64,000 bases of DNA from CAWVSB01 sp036960375. GTDB taxonomy: Bacteria > Pseudomonadota > Gammaproteobacteria > Pseudomonadales > CAWVSB01. The notes beneath the pieces are model-generated. The model did no database searches and was not told where the DNA came from. It saw only the letters and a program-made list of their open reading frames with translations. Position numbers and translations under genes: made by a program. Positions 1 through 9,145 of the stretch are shown here, piece by piece (the first letter of the stretch is position 1; each line of letters starts with the position of its first letter). The stretch covers positions 50,473-114,472 of the forward strand of contig JBALVY010000012.1 of assembly GCA_036960375.1 (NCBI GenBank), written 5' to 3'.

Positions 1-50
1 CTTATTTGATCTAACACAAGGTATTCCATTCTCATTTGAAGTAAATGGTA

Positions 51-78
51 TTGACAATCATTCTCATTCGTATATACT
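51..78 (+). promoter_or_regulatory. bfd promoter with overlapping Fur box
   Basis: A consensus -35 hexamer TTGACA (51-56) is followed after 16 bp by TATACT (73-78), 28 bp ahead of the bfd start. Positions 53-67, read on the minus strand as TGAGAATGATTGTCA, match the 7-1-7 Fur consensus TGATAATNATTATCA at 12 of 14 specified bases. The operator covers the -35 and spacer, so Fur-Fe(II) would block transcription when iron is plentiful. A weaker ATTCTCAT-type half-site lies at 28-36. The motif match is seen directly; Fur control is inferred. Confidence 0.75.
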
Positions 79-106
79 ACTTGACTATCGAATCAAGGGT
101 ATTCTC

Positions 107-307
107 ATGTACGTCTGTCTCTGCAATGGCATTACTGACAAGCAAATTCGCAAAGCGGCGAGTCAAGGCTGTGCCTCGCTGGATCAATTGCAGTTACAGC
201 TTGGTGTTGCCTCCCAATGCGGCTCATGCGCCGATTTTGCCTTGCAGATTCTCGCCGAAGAAAACGGCCTCGATATCAATTACTCACTAGCCTACTGCGC
301 CGCCTGA
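107..307 (+). CDS. bfd: Bacterioferritin-associated ferredoxin
   Basis: A 66-residue [2Fe-2S] protein of the BFD-like family. It carries electrons to bacterioferritin so that stored Fe(III) is reduced and released. The four cluster cysteines are visible as CLC near residues 4-6 and CGSC near residues 38-41, the arrangement typical of Bfd. The ATG at 107 gives the family length. It lies directly upstream of bfr, its usual partner, and under a probable Fur-controlled promoter, so it should be expressed when iron is scarce. Confidence 0.95.
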   Translation: MYVCLCNGITDKQIRKAASQGCASLDQLQLQLGVASQCGSCADFALQILAEENGLDINYSLAYCAA

Positions 308-388
308 GCCACCAGCTCTTATTGACAAGTCCTCTGCACGCCACCACACTTCTATATTAAAACCCGATACCACAGAAGAGTGAATCCC

Positions 389-859
389 ATGAAAGGCGAT
401 CCTAAAGTTCTAAGTCATCTTAATCAGGCGCTGGCCAACGAACTGGTAGCGATCAATCAGTACTTTCTTCATTCCCGTATGTACAAAGACTGGGGGCTCA
501 CCGAGCTAGCCGAACACGAGTACGCCGAATCTATAGATGAAATGAAGCATGCCGACATGCTTATAAACCGTATTTTATTTCTGGAAGGCCTTCCTAACCT
601 GCAAGATCTTGGCAAATTACTCATAGGTGAAGACACTCGCGAGATGCTCGAGTGCGACCTTCGCCTTGAGCTTAAGGCAATACCCGACCTGCGAGACGCC
701 ATCGAGTACTGTGAGTCCATACGCGACTACGTCAGCCGCGATATTTTTGCAGATATACTGGAATCAGAAGAAGAGCATGTTGACTGGCTTGAAACCCAGC
801 TGGGGCTAATTGATAAAGTTGGCATCGAAAACTACCAGCAATCAAAAATGCAGAGCTAA
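389..859 (+). CDS. bfr: Bacterioferritin (heme-containing ferritin)
   Basis: A 156-residue iron-storage protein forming a 24-mer shell in the cytoplasm. The di-iron ferroxidase ligands are all present at family positions: Glu18, Glu51, His54, Glu94, Glu127 and His130, with Tyr25 nearby. Met52, the inter-subunit heme ligand, is also kept. I chose ATG 389 (MKGDPKV) over the in-frame GTG at 380: the purine-rich AGAAGAG at 374-380 is correctly spaced for 389 and overlaps the GTG, and the family begins MKGD. It is the partner of bfd upstream, 81 bp away. Confidence 0.96.
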   Translation: MKGDPKVLSHLNQALANELVAINQYFLHSRMYKDWGLTELAEHEYAESIDEMKHADMLINRILFLEGLPNLQDLGKLLIGEDTREMLECDLRLELKAIPDLRDAIEYCESIRDYVSRDIFADILESEEEHVDWLETQLGLIDKVGIENYQQSKMQS

Positions 860-895
860 AGTCACAAACTAACCCTTACAGTAAACGACGAGTAT

Positions 896-1666
896 TCAGG
901 CGTCCTGCTTGCGCTTGCGCCAGCGGCCGGGTTTTGTTGACCACACCCACACTCCACTCAGTGCTAACATCGCCAAGCCCAAGGCAAAAATATCAGCCAG
1001 CAGAATTCCGCTGCGACCAAATAATCTACCGCTATGTAAGTCCAGCAGAAATCTCTCCCAACTTATCCCCTCGCCCATCATGGACTTTTCAATCTTATCA
1101 ACTAGCTTTGGTGGCGCCGGTGAACTTGTGACCCACACAGGAGCAGTGTCGGCTGGTAGACGTTGAAAGCTCAGCTCCTCCAGATCCACTTGATAGATCA
1201 AATCTCCTGAGCGGATAACAACGTTTGTTTCCTCACTGGCGATCGCCGATACAGGCGTGGGCAAGCCATACATACTGTTAACGCGCTCAATCAAGGCTCC
1301 GTCGTCTGCAATAAGCAGTAATACATCGTCACAGGCAGCAACAATATACTCCCCACTGACCACCGCCCCTTGTAAACGGTTGGTGCAGGACTCGGTCGCT
1401 ATACCATTAAAAAATACATGGCCATTGGCCGCACTGAGCCAATTTGAGCCAATAGCATATGAGCGTATCTCGGGCAGATCCCCCAAATACCAACGTTGCA
1501 ACGCCGATATGCCCACCGGTGAGCTATCCAGCGACAAGTCATCCGTATGATTTAACAATATGCCGGTTGCCGCCAACCATAATAGACAGACAGCCAGCGT
1601 TACCCCCATACGTCTATGCCAGCGCAAGAGATAAACCCGCGCCATCTGCCAGGCAGTTCTAGCCAT
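896..1666 (-). CDS. PepSY-associated transmembrane protein
   Basis: A 256-residue membrane protein with an N-terminal transmembrane segment (about residues 20-38), a long periplasmic part, and a second segment near residues 222-242 followed by a basic cytoplasmic tail. This is the build of the PepSY_TM family, whose members accompany iron or siderophore uptake and flavin-based reduction genes. It overlaps the upstream FMN-binding gene by 8 bp, so the two are translationally coupled and form the end of the porin operon. A role in ferric reduction is inferred from context only. Confidence 0.7.
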   Translation of the reverse strand: MARTAWQMARVYLLRWHRRMGVTLAVCLLWLAATGILLNHTDDLSLDSSPVGISALQRWYLGDLPEIRSYAIGSNWLSAANGHVFFNGIATESCTNRLQGAVVSGEYIVAACDDVLLLIADDGALIERVNSMYGLPTPVSAIASEETNVVIRSGDLIYQVDLEELSFQRLPADTAPVWVTSSPAPPKLVDKIEKSMMGEGISWERFLLDLHSGRLFGRSGILLADIFALGLAMLALSGVWVWSTKPGRWRKRKQDA

Positions 1667-2183
1667 CAGCCATCACCTGCTGATGCAGATAAAGCGCCCA
1701 TCTGGCTACTCGGTTAACCGCCCGCACCGACAGGGTTGCACCGGTAATGCCGTCTATGCGCCGATCAAGCTGATACTTATCTTGCAGTTTAGCCCCGCGG
1801 TATTGATCGGTAAAAAAGGGATATCGTACCTCCCAACCACGGCTTTCTCGAAACGCCAGAATTTTCACCTGCTCAATGCCTTCAGGCCCAACCACCGTAC
1901 CCACAGTAATCGGTTTAACCTTGCCTATTTCTTCGATGATCCAGGCGGTGCGCTCACCCAGCTGCCAATAACGCAGACGCAAAGCCGAAGGCTGATGTGA
2001 GAATATTTCGCCACCGGCCTCTTTATATGTCTGGCTTAGCCATAGCTTATGCGCTTCCGGTTCAACACCTGCAAACGTCTCGGCAAGGAACTCTTCACTG
2101 CTGAGATAATTCTCGGCATGGCAAAACACCGGCAAGGACATTGCCAGCGCTACCAATAAACCGATTCGAGCAAAGATGCTCAT
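1659..2183 (-). CDS. Exported FMN-binding domain protein
   Basis: A 174-residue protein with a signal peptide (MSIFARIGLLVALAMSLP... ending in CHA) and a C-terminal FMN-binding domain. The motif DGITGAT near residue 148 matches Dxx(S/T)GAT, in which the final Thr is covalently flavinylated by ApbE in NqrC, RnfG and related periplasmic electron carriers. I chose ATG 2183 because GGGAG sits 5 bp upstream and a signal peptide follows at once; the longer reading frame from 2252 would overlap the porin gene. It lies between the porin and PepSY genes and is probably an extracytoplasmic electron carrier. Confidence 0.8.
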   Translation of the reverse strand: MSIFARIGLLVALAMSLPVFCHAENYLSSEEFLAETFAGVEPEAHKLWLSQTYKEAGGEIFSHQPSALRLRYWQLGERTAWIIEEIGKVKPITVGTVVGPEGIEQVKILAFRESRGWEVRYPFFTDQYRGAKLQDKYQLDRRIDGITGATLSVRAVNRVARWALYLHQQVMADG

Positions 2184-2196
2184 AAATCTCCCAATG

Positions 2197-3426
2197 CTAG
2201 AAGCTATAACCCATACCCAGATTGAAGCCGTTGTATTCCTTGCTGCTGTCATCTCCGGCGTGTGCCTGCTTCTGTAAATCCAGCTTGAACACGACCTGCG
2301 GGTTTAGCCAGAAGTTAACACCAATATCGTATTGATCCATACCTGTTTGAGAAGAGCTTCCCGCCAGGTTATCCCAATCACTGTAGCGAGCAAATACACC
2401 CCAGCTTTCACTGAATTTATAGGATGGCTCCACATACCAACCTTTTTGCTTATCGGCGCCGTCCTTAATATCGTTAATAGCGCTATTGATATCCCACTGT
2501 GCATAGAGCGCACGTAGACCAAAACCTTCCATTCGCCACGCAATATGTGCTTCTAATAGAGTCGCATCTACTTCCGATGAGAGTTCATTTTGATATATAT
2601 CTTCTTGATACTGAGCAGTTAAACCCAATTCCAGGCCTTTGACACCGGTATATTTCATGCGCCCTGTATAGGCCAACGCATTGGCTTTAGCCTTGGATAC
2701 TTTCTGGCGGCCATCACGCACCTTATATTTACCTGCCTGGGCATCGATACCCAAACCCGAAGTCAAAGCCGCATCATAACTAAAACCTTCGCCAAAGCGA
2801 CCGGTTAAGGCTGCACCGCCCTCCCACCAGGTAGTCGGGATGATATTCTTCTCCACCGGGTTGCGCTCAACGCCGTAGAAGGTATTCGGCTCATGAGTCT
2901 CGTTCATAATACCCACGGGTATGAGAAACAAACCGGCCTTAAACTGATGATTTGCAGCATAGTCATGCTCAATGTAGGCCTGCTCCAGTTCAATTTCACC
3001 AGGCTTACCGTCTCCCGCTATCGAATGCTCCAGTTCCAATTCACTGAATAAGCGGGTTGTGTCATTAAACTCATGGTTAACAAAGAGCACAAACCGGTGG
3101 AAATCGATCTCTTCTTTCTTGCTGCCATCAGACTGTTTTTCCAGGTTGTTATAATGTAACTCGCCATAACCACCGAGTGTGGTTTTGCTTTTGGCCGCAA
3201 CCTTATTATCGGACGATACCTGATCAACGACATCAGCCGTCATATCCAAACGTTCTACAGTCACCGACAAGCGATTGTCGCGCGCTGCTGCTGCGTCCTT
3301 CAGGGCTTCAATCTCGGCCTGCTGTGACTGAATAATACGCCACATTTCATCTACACTAGGTGTCTTAGCTTGCACCGAACTAATAGTTACAGCGCCCACA
3401 GCGAGTGCAAGTACTAACTTTTTCAT
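2197..3426 (-). CDS. Outer-membrane porin, coiled-coil N-terminus
   Basis: A 409-residue protein with a cleavable signal peptide (MKKLVLALAVGAVTISSVQA), a short predicted coiled coil at about residues 25-60 (MWRIIQSQQAEIEALKDAAAARD region), then alternating amphipathic strands ending in GYSF, the terminal aromatic signature of outer-membrane barrels. This resembles phosphate-selective or OprP/OprO-like porin families, but the substrate cannot be read from the sequence. The upstream Fur-like site and the two downstream redox genes suggest a role in iron acquisition (inference). The spacing to the FMN-binding gene is 13 bp, consistent with one operon. Confidence 0.8.
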   Translation of the reverse strand: MKKLVLALAVGAVTISSVQAKTPSVDEMWRIIQSQQAEIEALKDAAAARDNRLSVTVERLDMTADVVDQVSSDNKVAAKSKTTLGGYGELHYNNLEKQSDGSKKEEIDFHRFVLFVNHEFNDTTRLFSELELEHSIAGDGKPGEIELEQAYIEHDYAANHQFKAGLFLIPVGIMNETHEPNTFYGVERNPVEKNIIPTTWWEGGAALTGRFGEGFSYDAALTSGLGIDAQAGKYKVRDGRQKVSKAKANALAYTGRMKYTGVKGLELGLTAQYQEDIYQNELSSEVDATLLEAHIAWRMEGFGLRALYAQWDINSAINDIKDGADKQKGWYVEPSYKFSESWGVFARYSDWDNLAGSSSQTGMDQYDIGVNFWLNPQVVFKLDLQKQAHAGDDSSKEYNGFNLGMGYSF

Positions 3427-3504
3427 TTATCCAAACCCCTATCTTAAGCACAAAATAATCGTAAAACTTCGATGAAAGGGACTTTATAACAAGCTAAATC
3501 TAAA

Positions 3505-3519
3505 TGCAAATTATTCTCA
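3505..3519 (-). promoter_or_regulatory. Probable Fur box upstream of porin operon
   Basis: The minus-strand 15-mer TGAGAATAATTTGCA matches 11 of 14 specified bases of the Fur 7-1-7 consensus. It sits within a larger inverted repeat: AAATGCAAAT (3502-3511) and ATTTGCATTT (3519-3528), about 80 bp upstream of the porin start. The symmetry is seen directly; iron regulation of the operon is inferred. Confidence 0.65.
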
Positions 3520-3605
3520 TTTGCATTTGTTGATCCAAAACAATGTATTGGCGAATAAAATCAAACGCCTAATGAAAAGAGGGTATACGGGGGGAATCGC
3601 TAAAA

Positions 3606-3624
3606 CGGGGCCAGACAGGCCCCG
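3606..3624 (-). terminator. Rho-independent terminator of grxD
   Basis: A 7-bp perfect GC stem (CGGGGCC/GGCCCCG) with a 5-nt loop. On the minus strand it is followed by a short T run, 11 bp beyond the grxD stop codon. Confidence 0.7.
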
Positions 3625-3634
3625 CGAAACACAC

Positions 3635-3964
3635 TTATTCGGCGGGCTGCTTTGACACAGATTCGTCAATCAGCGTCTTAAGTTCACCACTCTGGTACAT
3701 TTCAGTGACGATATCGCAGCCACCAATGAGCTCGCCGTCTATCCACAACTGAGGAAAAGTCGGCCAATTGGCATAGGCAGGCAAATTGGAACGAATTTCA
3801 GGATTAGACAGTATATCGACATAGGCAAAACGCTGACCGCATGCCATTAAAGATTGAACTGTACTCGCGGAAAATCCGCATTGTGGGGCATTGGGAGAGC
3901 CCTTCATATAGAGCAGAATACTGTTACTAGCAATCTGATCTTTAATTGTGTCTAGAATTTCCAT
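3635..3964 (-). CDS. grxD: Monothiol glutaredoxin Grx4
   Basis: A 109-residue CGFS-type glutaredoxin. Its active site PQCGFS near residue 30 carries the single cysteine that, with glutathione, holds a [2Fe-2S] cluster for delivery to target proteins; a thioredoxin fold follows (WPTFPQLWIDGELIGG, with the cis-Pro and GG glutathione-binding segment). I chose ATG 3964 (MEILDTIKDQI), as the family starts here; upstream in-frame codons give an untypical extension. The ribosome binding site is weak. Confidence 0.93.
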   Translation of the reverse strand: MEILDTIKDQIASNSILLYMKGSPNAPQCGFSASTVQSLMACGQRFAYVDILSNPEIRSNLPAYANWPTFPQLWIDGELIGGCDIVTEMYQSGELKTLIDESVSKQPAE

Positions 3965-4160
3965 AAACCAAACCGGTGCTTGTCTATTAATAAGGCCGCC
4001 ATTGTAACCAAACATTGAGGGAAAATCCCGACAAAAACACTGCGGATTAGGCAAAACCTCGACGAGTTTTTATTGCCATGATAGAGATAAACACTTAACA
4101 TCCCTTGTTTACAGGCGGCTTTTGCTGCCTTTTTGCGTTTGTATAGGGTCTGTTTTTAAA

Positions 4161-5333
4161 ATGAGTACAGTAATGAATACATACGGTCGACAGGCGGTTG
4201 AATTTTCCCGCGGTGAAGGCTCATGGTTATATGACACCAATGACAAGGCCTATCTTGACGCTTTGTCCGGTATTGCCGTGTGCTCGCTGGGCCATTCTCA
4301 CCCTGCAGTCACTCAGGCTATCTGCGAGCAAGCGGGCAAGCTTATTCATACATCCAATATCTTCCCGATAGGTCAGCAAAACCTACTGGCCGATACCTTA
4401 TGCCGCCTAAGTGGTATGGATAAAGTGTTTTTTGCCAACTCAGGAGCTGAAGCCAACGAAGCCGCTATTAAATTGGCACGCCTGCACGGCCACCAAAAAG
4501 GCATTGGTAAACCCGATATTATCGTCATGGAAGGCGCATTTCACGGTCGCACGATGGCGACGCTATCGGCCACTGGAAACCGTAAAATACAGGCCGGTTT
4601 TGAACCGCTACTCAGTGGTTTTGTGCGTGCGCCCTATAATAACGTTGAAGCAATTGCCACCATTGGCGCCAACAACCCCAATGTGGTCGCCATTTTAGTT
4701 GAACCTGTACAGGGTGAAGGCGGCGTTGTCATTCCCAGCCCGGGTTATCTTAGCCAACTGCGTGAATTATGCGACAAAATGGGCTGGCTGTTAATGCTTG
4801 ATGAAATACAAACGGGTATCGGCCGTACAGGCGAAATTTTTTCCTATCTGCATGAAGCCATACTTCCCGATGTGGTTACCAGCGCCAAAGCATTAGGCAA
4901 TGGTGTTCCCATAGGTGCTTGTCTGGCACAGGGTGACGCTGCCGAGGTGTTCCAGCCGGGCAACCACGGTTCGACTTTTGGCGGCAATCCTTTGGCCTGT
5001 AGCGCCGCACTCGCGGTACTTAAGACAATAGAAGACGAAAATCTGTGTGATCGAGCTATGGCACTTGGCCAGCGGATTGTTGAAAATCTGCAGCAAACTA
5101 TTGGCGACAAAGAGTATGTCCGCGAAATTCGTGGCTACGGTCTGATGATCGCCATTGAACTCGACAGAGATTGCGGCTCGCTGGTAGCGGCAGCACTTGA
5201 TGACGGTCTGATTATCAATGTCACAGCAGGGAATGTTATTCGTTTACTACCCCCGCTAACAATAAGCAATGATGACGCTGATCTGCTGGTTCAAAAACTG
5301 AACCCGCTCCTGGACACGTTTGCTCAACAGTAA
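4161..5333 (+). CDS. argD: Acetylornithine aminotransferase
   Basis: A 390-residue class-III PLP aminotransferase that converts N-acetylglutamate semialdehyde to N-acetylornithine in arginine synthesis, and often also acts on succinyldiaminopimelate. Visible signatures are the substrate/PLP segment FANSGAEANEAAIKLAR, the LDEIQTGIGRTG block and the Schiff-base lysine in SAKALGNG. The start is chosen at ATG 4161; a second ATG at 4173 (MNTYGRQ) is also possible because neither has a strong ribosome site. It is followed 17 bp later by argF, so the two likely form an arginine operon. Confidence 0.95.
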   Translation: MSTVMNTYGRQAVEFSRGEGSWLYDTNDKAYLDALSGIAVCSLGHSHPAVTQAICEQAGKLIHTSNIFPIGQQNLLADTLCRLSGMDKVFFANSGAEANEAAIKLARLHGHQKGIGKPDIIVMEGAFHGRTMATLSATGNRKIQAGFEPLLSGFVRAPYNNVEAIATIGANNPNVVAILVEPVQGEGGVVIPSPGYLSQLRELCDKMGWLLMLDEIQTGIGRTGEIFSYLHEAILPDVVTSAKALGNGVPIGACLAQGDAAEVFQPGNHGSTFGGNPLACSAALAVLKTIEDENLCDRAMALGQRIVENLQQTIGDKEYVREIRGYGLMIAIELDRDCGSLVAAALDDGLIINVTAGNVIRLLPPLTISNDDADLLVQKLNPLLDTFAQQ

Positions 5334-5350
5334 AGTAGTAGGATTCTAAT

Positions 5351-6265
5351 ATGGCAGTAAGACACTTCCTAAGCTTGATGGACCTGACACCAACCGAGCT
5401 GAACGGTCTGATAAAACGCGCTAGCGAACTCAAGACCCTGCAACGCAATGGCACTCGCCCTACGCCATTGGCAGGTCAGGTATTAGGAATGATTTTTGAA
5501 AAATCTTCCACCCGCACTCGGGTATCTTTTGAATCTGGCATGTACCAGCTGGGCGGTCACGCCATGTTCCTTTCCTCTCGGGACACCCAGCTTGGACGCG
5601 GAGAGCCGATAGAAGACAGCGCCCGGGTACTGTCCTCAATGGTCGACATCATTATGATTCGCACCTTCGGGCACGATATTATTGAACGTTTTGCGGCTCA
5701 CTCCAGCGTGCCCGTTATTAATGCCTTAACTGATAGCTATCACCCATGCCAATTGCTTGCCGATATGCAGACCTATTCTGAGCATCGCGGTAGCATTGCA
5801 GGCAAAACAGTTTGCTGGGTCGGCGATGGCAACAACATGTGCCAATCTTATATTAATGCTGCCAGGCAATTCGATTTTGAATTGCGTATAGCGACTCCGG
5901 CGGGTTTTGAACCCGACTCAGAGTTAGTTGCCGCCAATAAATCCAGAGTGAGTCTATTCAATGATCCACTCGAAGCAGCGCGCGACAGCGACCTGCTTGT
6001 CACTGACGTTTGGGCATCTATGGGGCAAGAAGATGAACAGACAGCCAGAGCCCAGCAATTTGCGGGTTTTCAGGTCAACGGTGAGCTAATGTCTGTCGCA
6101 ACCAGCAATGCACTGTATATGCACTGCCTGCCGGCCCACCGCGGCGAGGAGATCAGCGCTGACTTAATGGACGCCAGTGATACCGTTATATGGGATGAAG
6201 CCGAAAACCGCCTGCATGCACAAAAGGCTTTGATGGAATTCCTGCAACAAGCCAACCAGGGCTAA
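5351..6265 (+). CDS. argF: Ornithine carbamoyltransferase
   Basis: A 304-residue anabolic enzyme that makes citrulline from ornithine and carbamoyl phosphate. The carbamoyl-phosphate loop STRTR is at residues 53-57, the HPCQ motif near residue 131, and HCLPAHRGEE, which carries the catalytic cysteine, near residue 256. It is the second gene of the argD-argF pair. Its stop codon overlaps the stop of the convergent glpK by 4 bp, leaving no room for a terminator between them. Confidence 0.96.
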   Translation: MAVRHFLSLMDLTPTELNGLIKRASELKTLQRNGTRPTPLAGQVLGMIFEKSSTRTRVSFESGMYQLGGHAMFLSSRDTQLGRGEPIEDSARVLSSMVDIIMIRTFGHDIIERFAAHSSVPVINALTDSYHPCQLLADMQTYSEHRGSIAGKTVCWVGDGNNMCQSYINAARQFDFELRIATPAGFEPDSELVAANKSRVSLFNDPLEAARDSDLLVTDVWASMGQEDEQTARAQQFAGFQVNGELMSVATSNALYMHCLPAHRGEEISADLMDASDTVIWDEAENRLHAQKALMEFLQQANQG

Positions 6266-7743
6266 TGCATTATTCGACCCAGGGCTTGAAGCCAGCCCTG
6301 GTATAACTCGTCGCGCCGACTCTCGTCCATTTGCGACTGGAAACGTTTTTGCTCCTGCCATGACTGTCCAACACTAGTCAGGTCAGAAAAGATACCACTG
6401 CCTAATCCAGCTAATATTGCGGCACCCAGCGCTGTGGTTTCCGTGACGTCAGGGCGACGCACAAGAACCGCTAACTGATCAGCAAGAAACTGCATCAACC
6501 AATCATTATTGGACATACCTCCATCAACCTTGAGCGATGACAGGCTTATGCCATCTGCCTTAATCGCCTCCATTAGGTCCCGACTCTGGTAAACCACCGC
6601 CTGTAATCCCGCGACAACTATATCTTCAAGTGTATTGTCTCGAGTCAAACCCAGAATACCTCCGCGCGCATGTGGGTCCCAATGTGGTGCGCCTAAACCC
6701 GTGAAGGCGGGTACCAAATACACACCATGAGCATCACCGCCCTGCGCCAGGGCGATATCCCCGCTGGCTGCGGCATTAGGAATAGCCCGCAATCCATCTC
6801 GCAGCCACTGCACTACAGCTCCAGCAATAAAAATACTTCCCTCTAGCGCATAACACGGTTTTCCAGCCAACCGATAAGCCACCGTGGCCAGTAGTCGATG
6901 CTGTGACTGCACCACCACATCACCGGTATTCACCATAATAAAACAGCCAGTACCATAGGTACTTTTGGCCTCTCCCGGGGAGAAACAAGCCTGTCCGATC
7001 AACGCGGCTTGCTGGTCTCCTGCTACGCCACAAATAGGAATCGCATGACCAAAGTGCTCAGCCGCAATACTGCCAAAATCTGCAGCACTATCTTTTACCT
7101 CAGGTAACAGGGAAGCGGGGATATTAAATAAGGTCAGTAATTCATCACTCCAGCATTGTCTATGTATATCAAATAACAAGGTACGACTGGCGTTGGTCGC
7201 GTCAGTCGCATGCACCCGACCTTGAGTCAATCGCCAGATAAGAAATGTATCTACTGTGCCAAAGGCCAATTCTCCCGCTTCCGCCCTGGCCCTGGCACCA
7301 TCGACATTATCCAGTATCCATGCCAGCTTTGTGGCCGAGAAATAGGCATCGAGTAGCAAACCTGTTAATGCCCTCACTTGCGGCTCATGGCCTAGCTCTC
7401 GCAGCGTCTCACAAGATGAGGCAGTACGACGATCCTGCCAGACAATCGCTGGATAAATCGGCTCGCCGCTTAACCTATCCCATACCACGGTGGTTTCACG
7501 CTGGTTGGTAATTCCCGCGGCACAAATTTCATCCGCACTTAGCTCTGCCTGCGACAAGGCATCATCAATAGCCAGTTTGGTGGTTTTCCAAATATCTTCG
7601 GGCTGATGTTCAACCCAGCCGTCAGAGGGAAAATGCTGGTCAAACTCATGCTGACCCTGGCCAATTATTGCTCCATCTTCCGCGAAAACCAGAGCCCTGG
7701 AGCTGGTTGTTCCCTGATCAATCGCCAGTAGTTTTTTCGACAT
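6262..7743 (-). CDS. glpK: Glycerol kinase
   Basis: A 493-residue FGGY-family kinase that phosphorylates glycerol to sn-glycerol-3-phosphate. The N-terminal phosphate-binding motif AIDQGTTSSRA and the nucleotide-site segment STYGTGCF are present, with the FGGY-type signature region (VDGGMSNNDWLMQF) in the C-terminal half. ATG 7743 is preferred: TGAGG lies 7 bp upstream and MSKKLLAIDQG is the usual beginning, while the open frame extends 23 codons further without a better signal. No facilitator or dehydrogenase gene is adjacent. Confidence 0.95.
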   Translation of the reverse strand: MSKKLLAIDQGTTSSRALVFAEDGAIIGQGQHEFDQHFPSDGWVEHQPEDIWKTTKLAIDDALSQAELSADEICAAGITNQRETTVVWDRLSGEPIYPAIVWQDRRTASSCETLRELGHEPQVRALTGLLLDAYFSATKLAWILDNVDGARARAEAGELAFGTVDTFLIWRLTQGRVHATDATNASRTLLFDIHRQCWSDELLTLFNIPASLLPEVKDSAADFGSIAAEHFGHAIPICGVAGDQQAALIGQACFSPGEAKSTYGTGCFIMVNTGDVVVQSQHRLLATVAYRLAGKPCYALEGSIFIAGAVVQWLRDGLRAIPNAAASGDIALAQGGDAHGVYLVPAFTGLGAPHWDPHARGGILGLTRDNTLEDIVVAGLQAVVYQSRDLMEAIKADGISLSSLKVDGGMSNNDWLMQFLADQLAVLVRRPDVTETTALGAAILAGLGSGIFSDLTSVGQSWQEQKRFQSQMDESRRDELYQGWLQALGRIMH

Positions 7744-7948
7744 GACTTGCCTCACATAGCTTACAGCTGTAACGGAACTATTAGACAGAATAATACGCCG
7801 CCGAACAATCAATTTAAGAATTAGGCCGATAGATCATCGTATACCGTATCGACAGAATAGCGCAGTTGTCATTGGCCTGGAACTTGCCAGACGAGGTGAG
7901 TTAAAGAACTCCATACCGGTAGCACTACCATGCCATGACTAGGGAAGG

Positions 7949-8329
7949 CTAATTTAGTACGCGATAACCGCGACCACGCATGCAGTTTTTGACTACTCTA
8001 TCCATTTCCCGTACTGACGAAGCGACTCCGGCGGTGCCGCCAAGTACGGCCCCAACACCCGCATCTGTAACCGCCCTATCACTACCACCACGAATACCGC
8101 CTATTGCCCCCCCAACTACCGCACCACTAACAGCACCTGTTGCTGTGCGCTCCGCAGTCGGTACCTGACCCGCGTAGGTTTCACATTCTTTCAAATCAAC
8201 TTCGTAATTCGCCATATTGGTATTTTTGGTATCAACAATGACACCACTATTACCAGGAATACTACTGGGCGAAGAACAGGCTGCTAATAGCCCTAATACA
8301 ACCACGATTGCCCATTGTTCTTTCATCAT
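7949..8329 (-). CDS. Glycine-zipper lipoprotein
   Basis: A 126-residue putative lipoprotein. The start ATG 8329 has GGGAGG upstream and leads into a signal peptide with lipobox LAAC. The mature part contains a small-residue repeat (AVSGAVVGGAIGGIRGG ... GVGAVLGGTAGV), a glycine-zipper pattern seen in outer-membrane-associated proteins such as the SlyB/Rcp family. Two further cysteines (in LKECETYAGQ and VKNCMRGRGY) could form a disulfide. Its role is unknown. Confidence 0.7.
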   Translation of the reverse strand: MMKEQWAIVVVLGLLAACSSPSSIPGNSGVIVDTKNTNMANYEVDLKECETYAGQVPTAERTATGAVSGAVVGGAIGGIRGGSDRAVTDAGVGAVLGGTAGVASSVREMDRVVKNCMRGRGYRVLN

Positions 8330-8575
8330 GCAAAACCTCCCTTTTAAATGCCAGCCTACGCCTGACAAGCTGAACACGGGTTTACTACAAGCCATTATTG
8401 ACCGCGCGATTCGCAACCAAGCCGGCACTGGATCAACTTTTGTAAGGTAACGCAGCCAAAACTGTGAACCAGCTCCTGTTTTAGCTCAAATCACCGTAGC
8501 TAAGCCAAAAAAAAACTCAGCAATCACTATAATTGCTCATGTAGAAACATTGAATACTTTATCGAGTGTACGGAT

Positions 8576-8872
8576 ATGAAAAAATTACTACTAGCGACTT
8601 TATTAAACTTTACATTTATTAGTCTTGCTAGCGCCGGCAGCGCCGAAGATCGCATCCTGCGTTTAATCTTTATTGCGTCTCAAGAGCCTATTGAAAATGT
8701 ACTGACTAGCGAAGAGATTAGCACTGCAAGAATCGAAGTTGTGCATGCGGCGCATACAGGCCAGCCGGACGCAGTTAACGCAATCCGCTGGGCACGCGAA
8801 AACAATAACCGAATTGCCTATTTAGCTCCGCTGGGCTCCGACCCAAAGAAAAACCTCGAAAACCCTAGCTAA
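8576..8872 (+). CDS. Small exported protein, unknown function
   Basis: A 98-residue protein that I do not recognise. A clear signal peptide (MKKLLLATLLNFTFISLASA) is followed by a hydrophilic, helix-prone 78-residue domain without cysteines. The start has only a weak ribosome site (GTACGGAT). It stands alone, with no operon partner on the same strand closer than csrA. Confidence 0.6.
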   Translation: MKKLLLATLLNFTFISLASAGSAEDRILRLIFIASQEPIENVLTSEEISTARIEVVHAAHTGQPDAVNAIRWARENNNRIAYLAPLGSDPKKNLENPS

Positions 8873-8891
8873 TCAATCAATTAAGCAGACA

Positions 8892-8923
8892 TAAAAAACC
8901 CGGTCACCTTGCGATGACCGGGT
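8892..8923 (-). terminator. Terminator-like hairpin reading on minus strand
   Basis: A 9-bp perfect stem (ACCCGGTCA 8898-8906, TGACCGGGT 8915-8923). The adjacent A run at 8893-8898 makes the U tract appear on a minus-strand transcript, although the flanking genes 8576-8872 and csrA are both on the plus strand. Confidence 0.55.
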
Positions 8924-9145
8924 AAAGCGTCTAACTAGGGAAATACCATATAGGGAATATGGTGGAGCTATTTTAACCAAACACCACTCTAAAACTATTC
9001 GTAGTTGTACGTCTACAACCCCCCATATGCGCTAGCTGGTTGCGGTAATTGCGTATTTTACCCTCAATTAATAAGCGTTTCCGGCAATACCCCGAACGTT
9101 AACAGCGCGATAAAATATCCTCTCACATCAATAGGAGATGGATCT

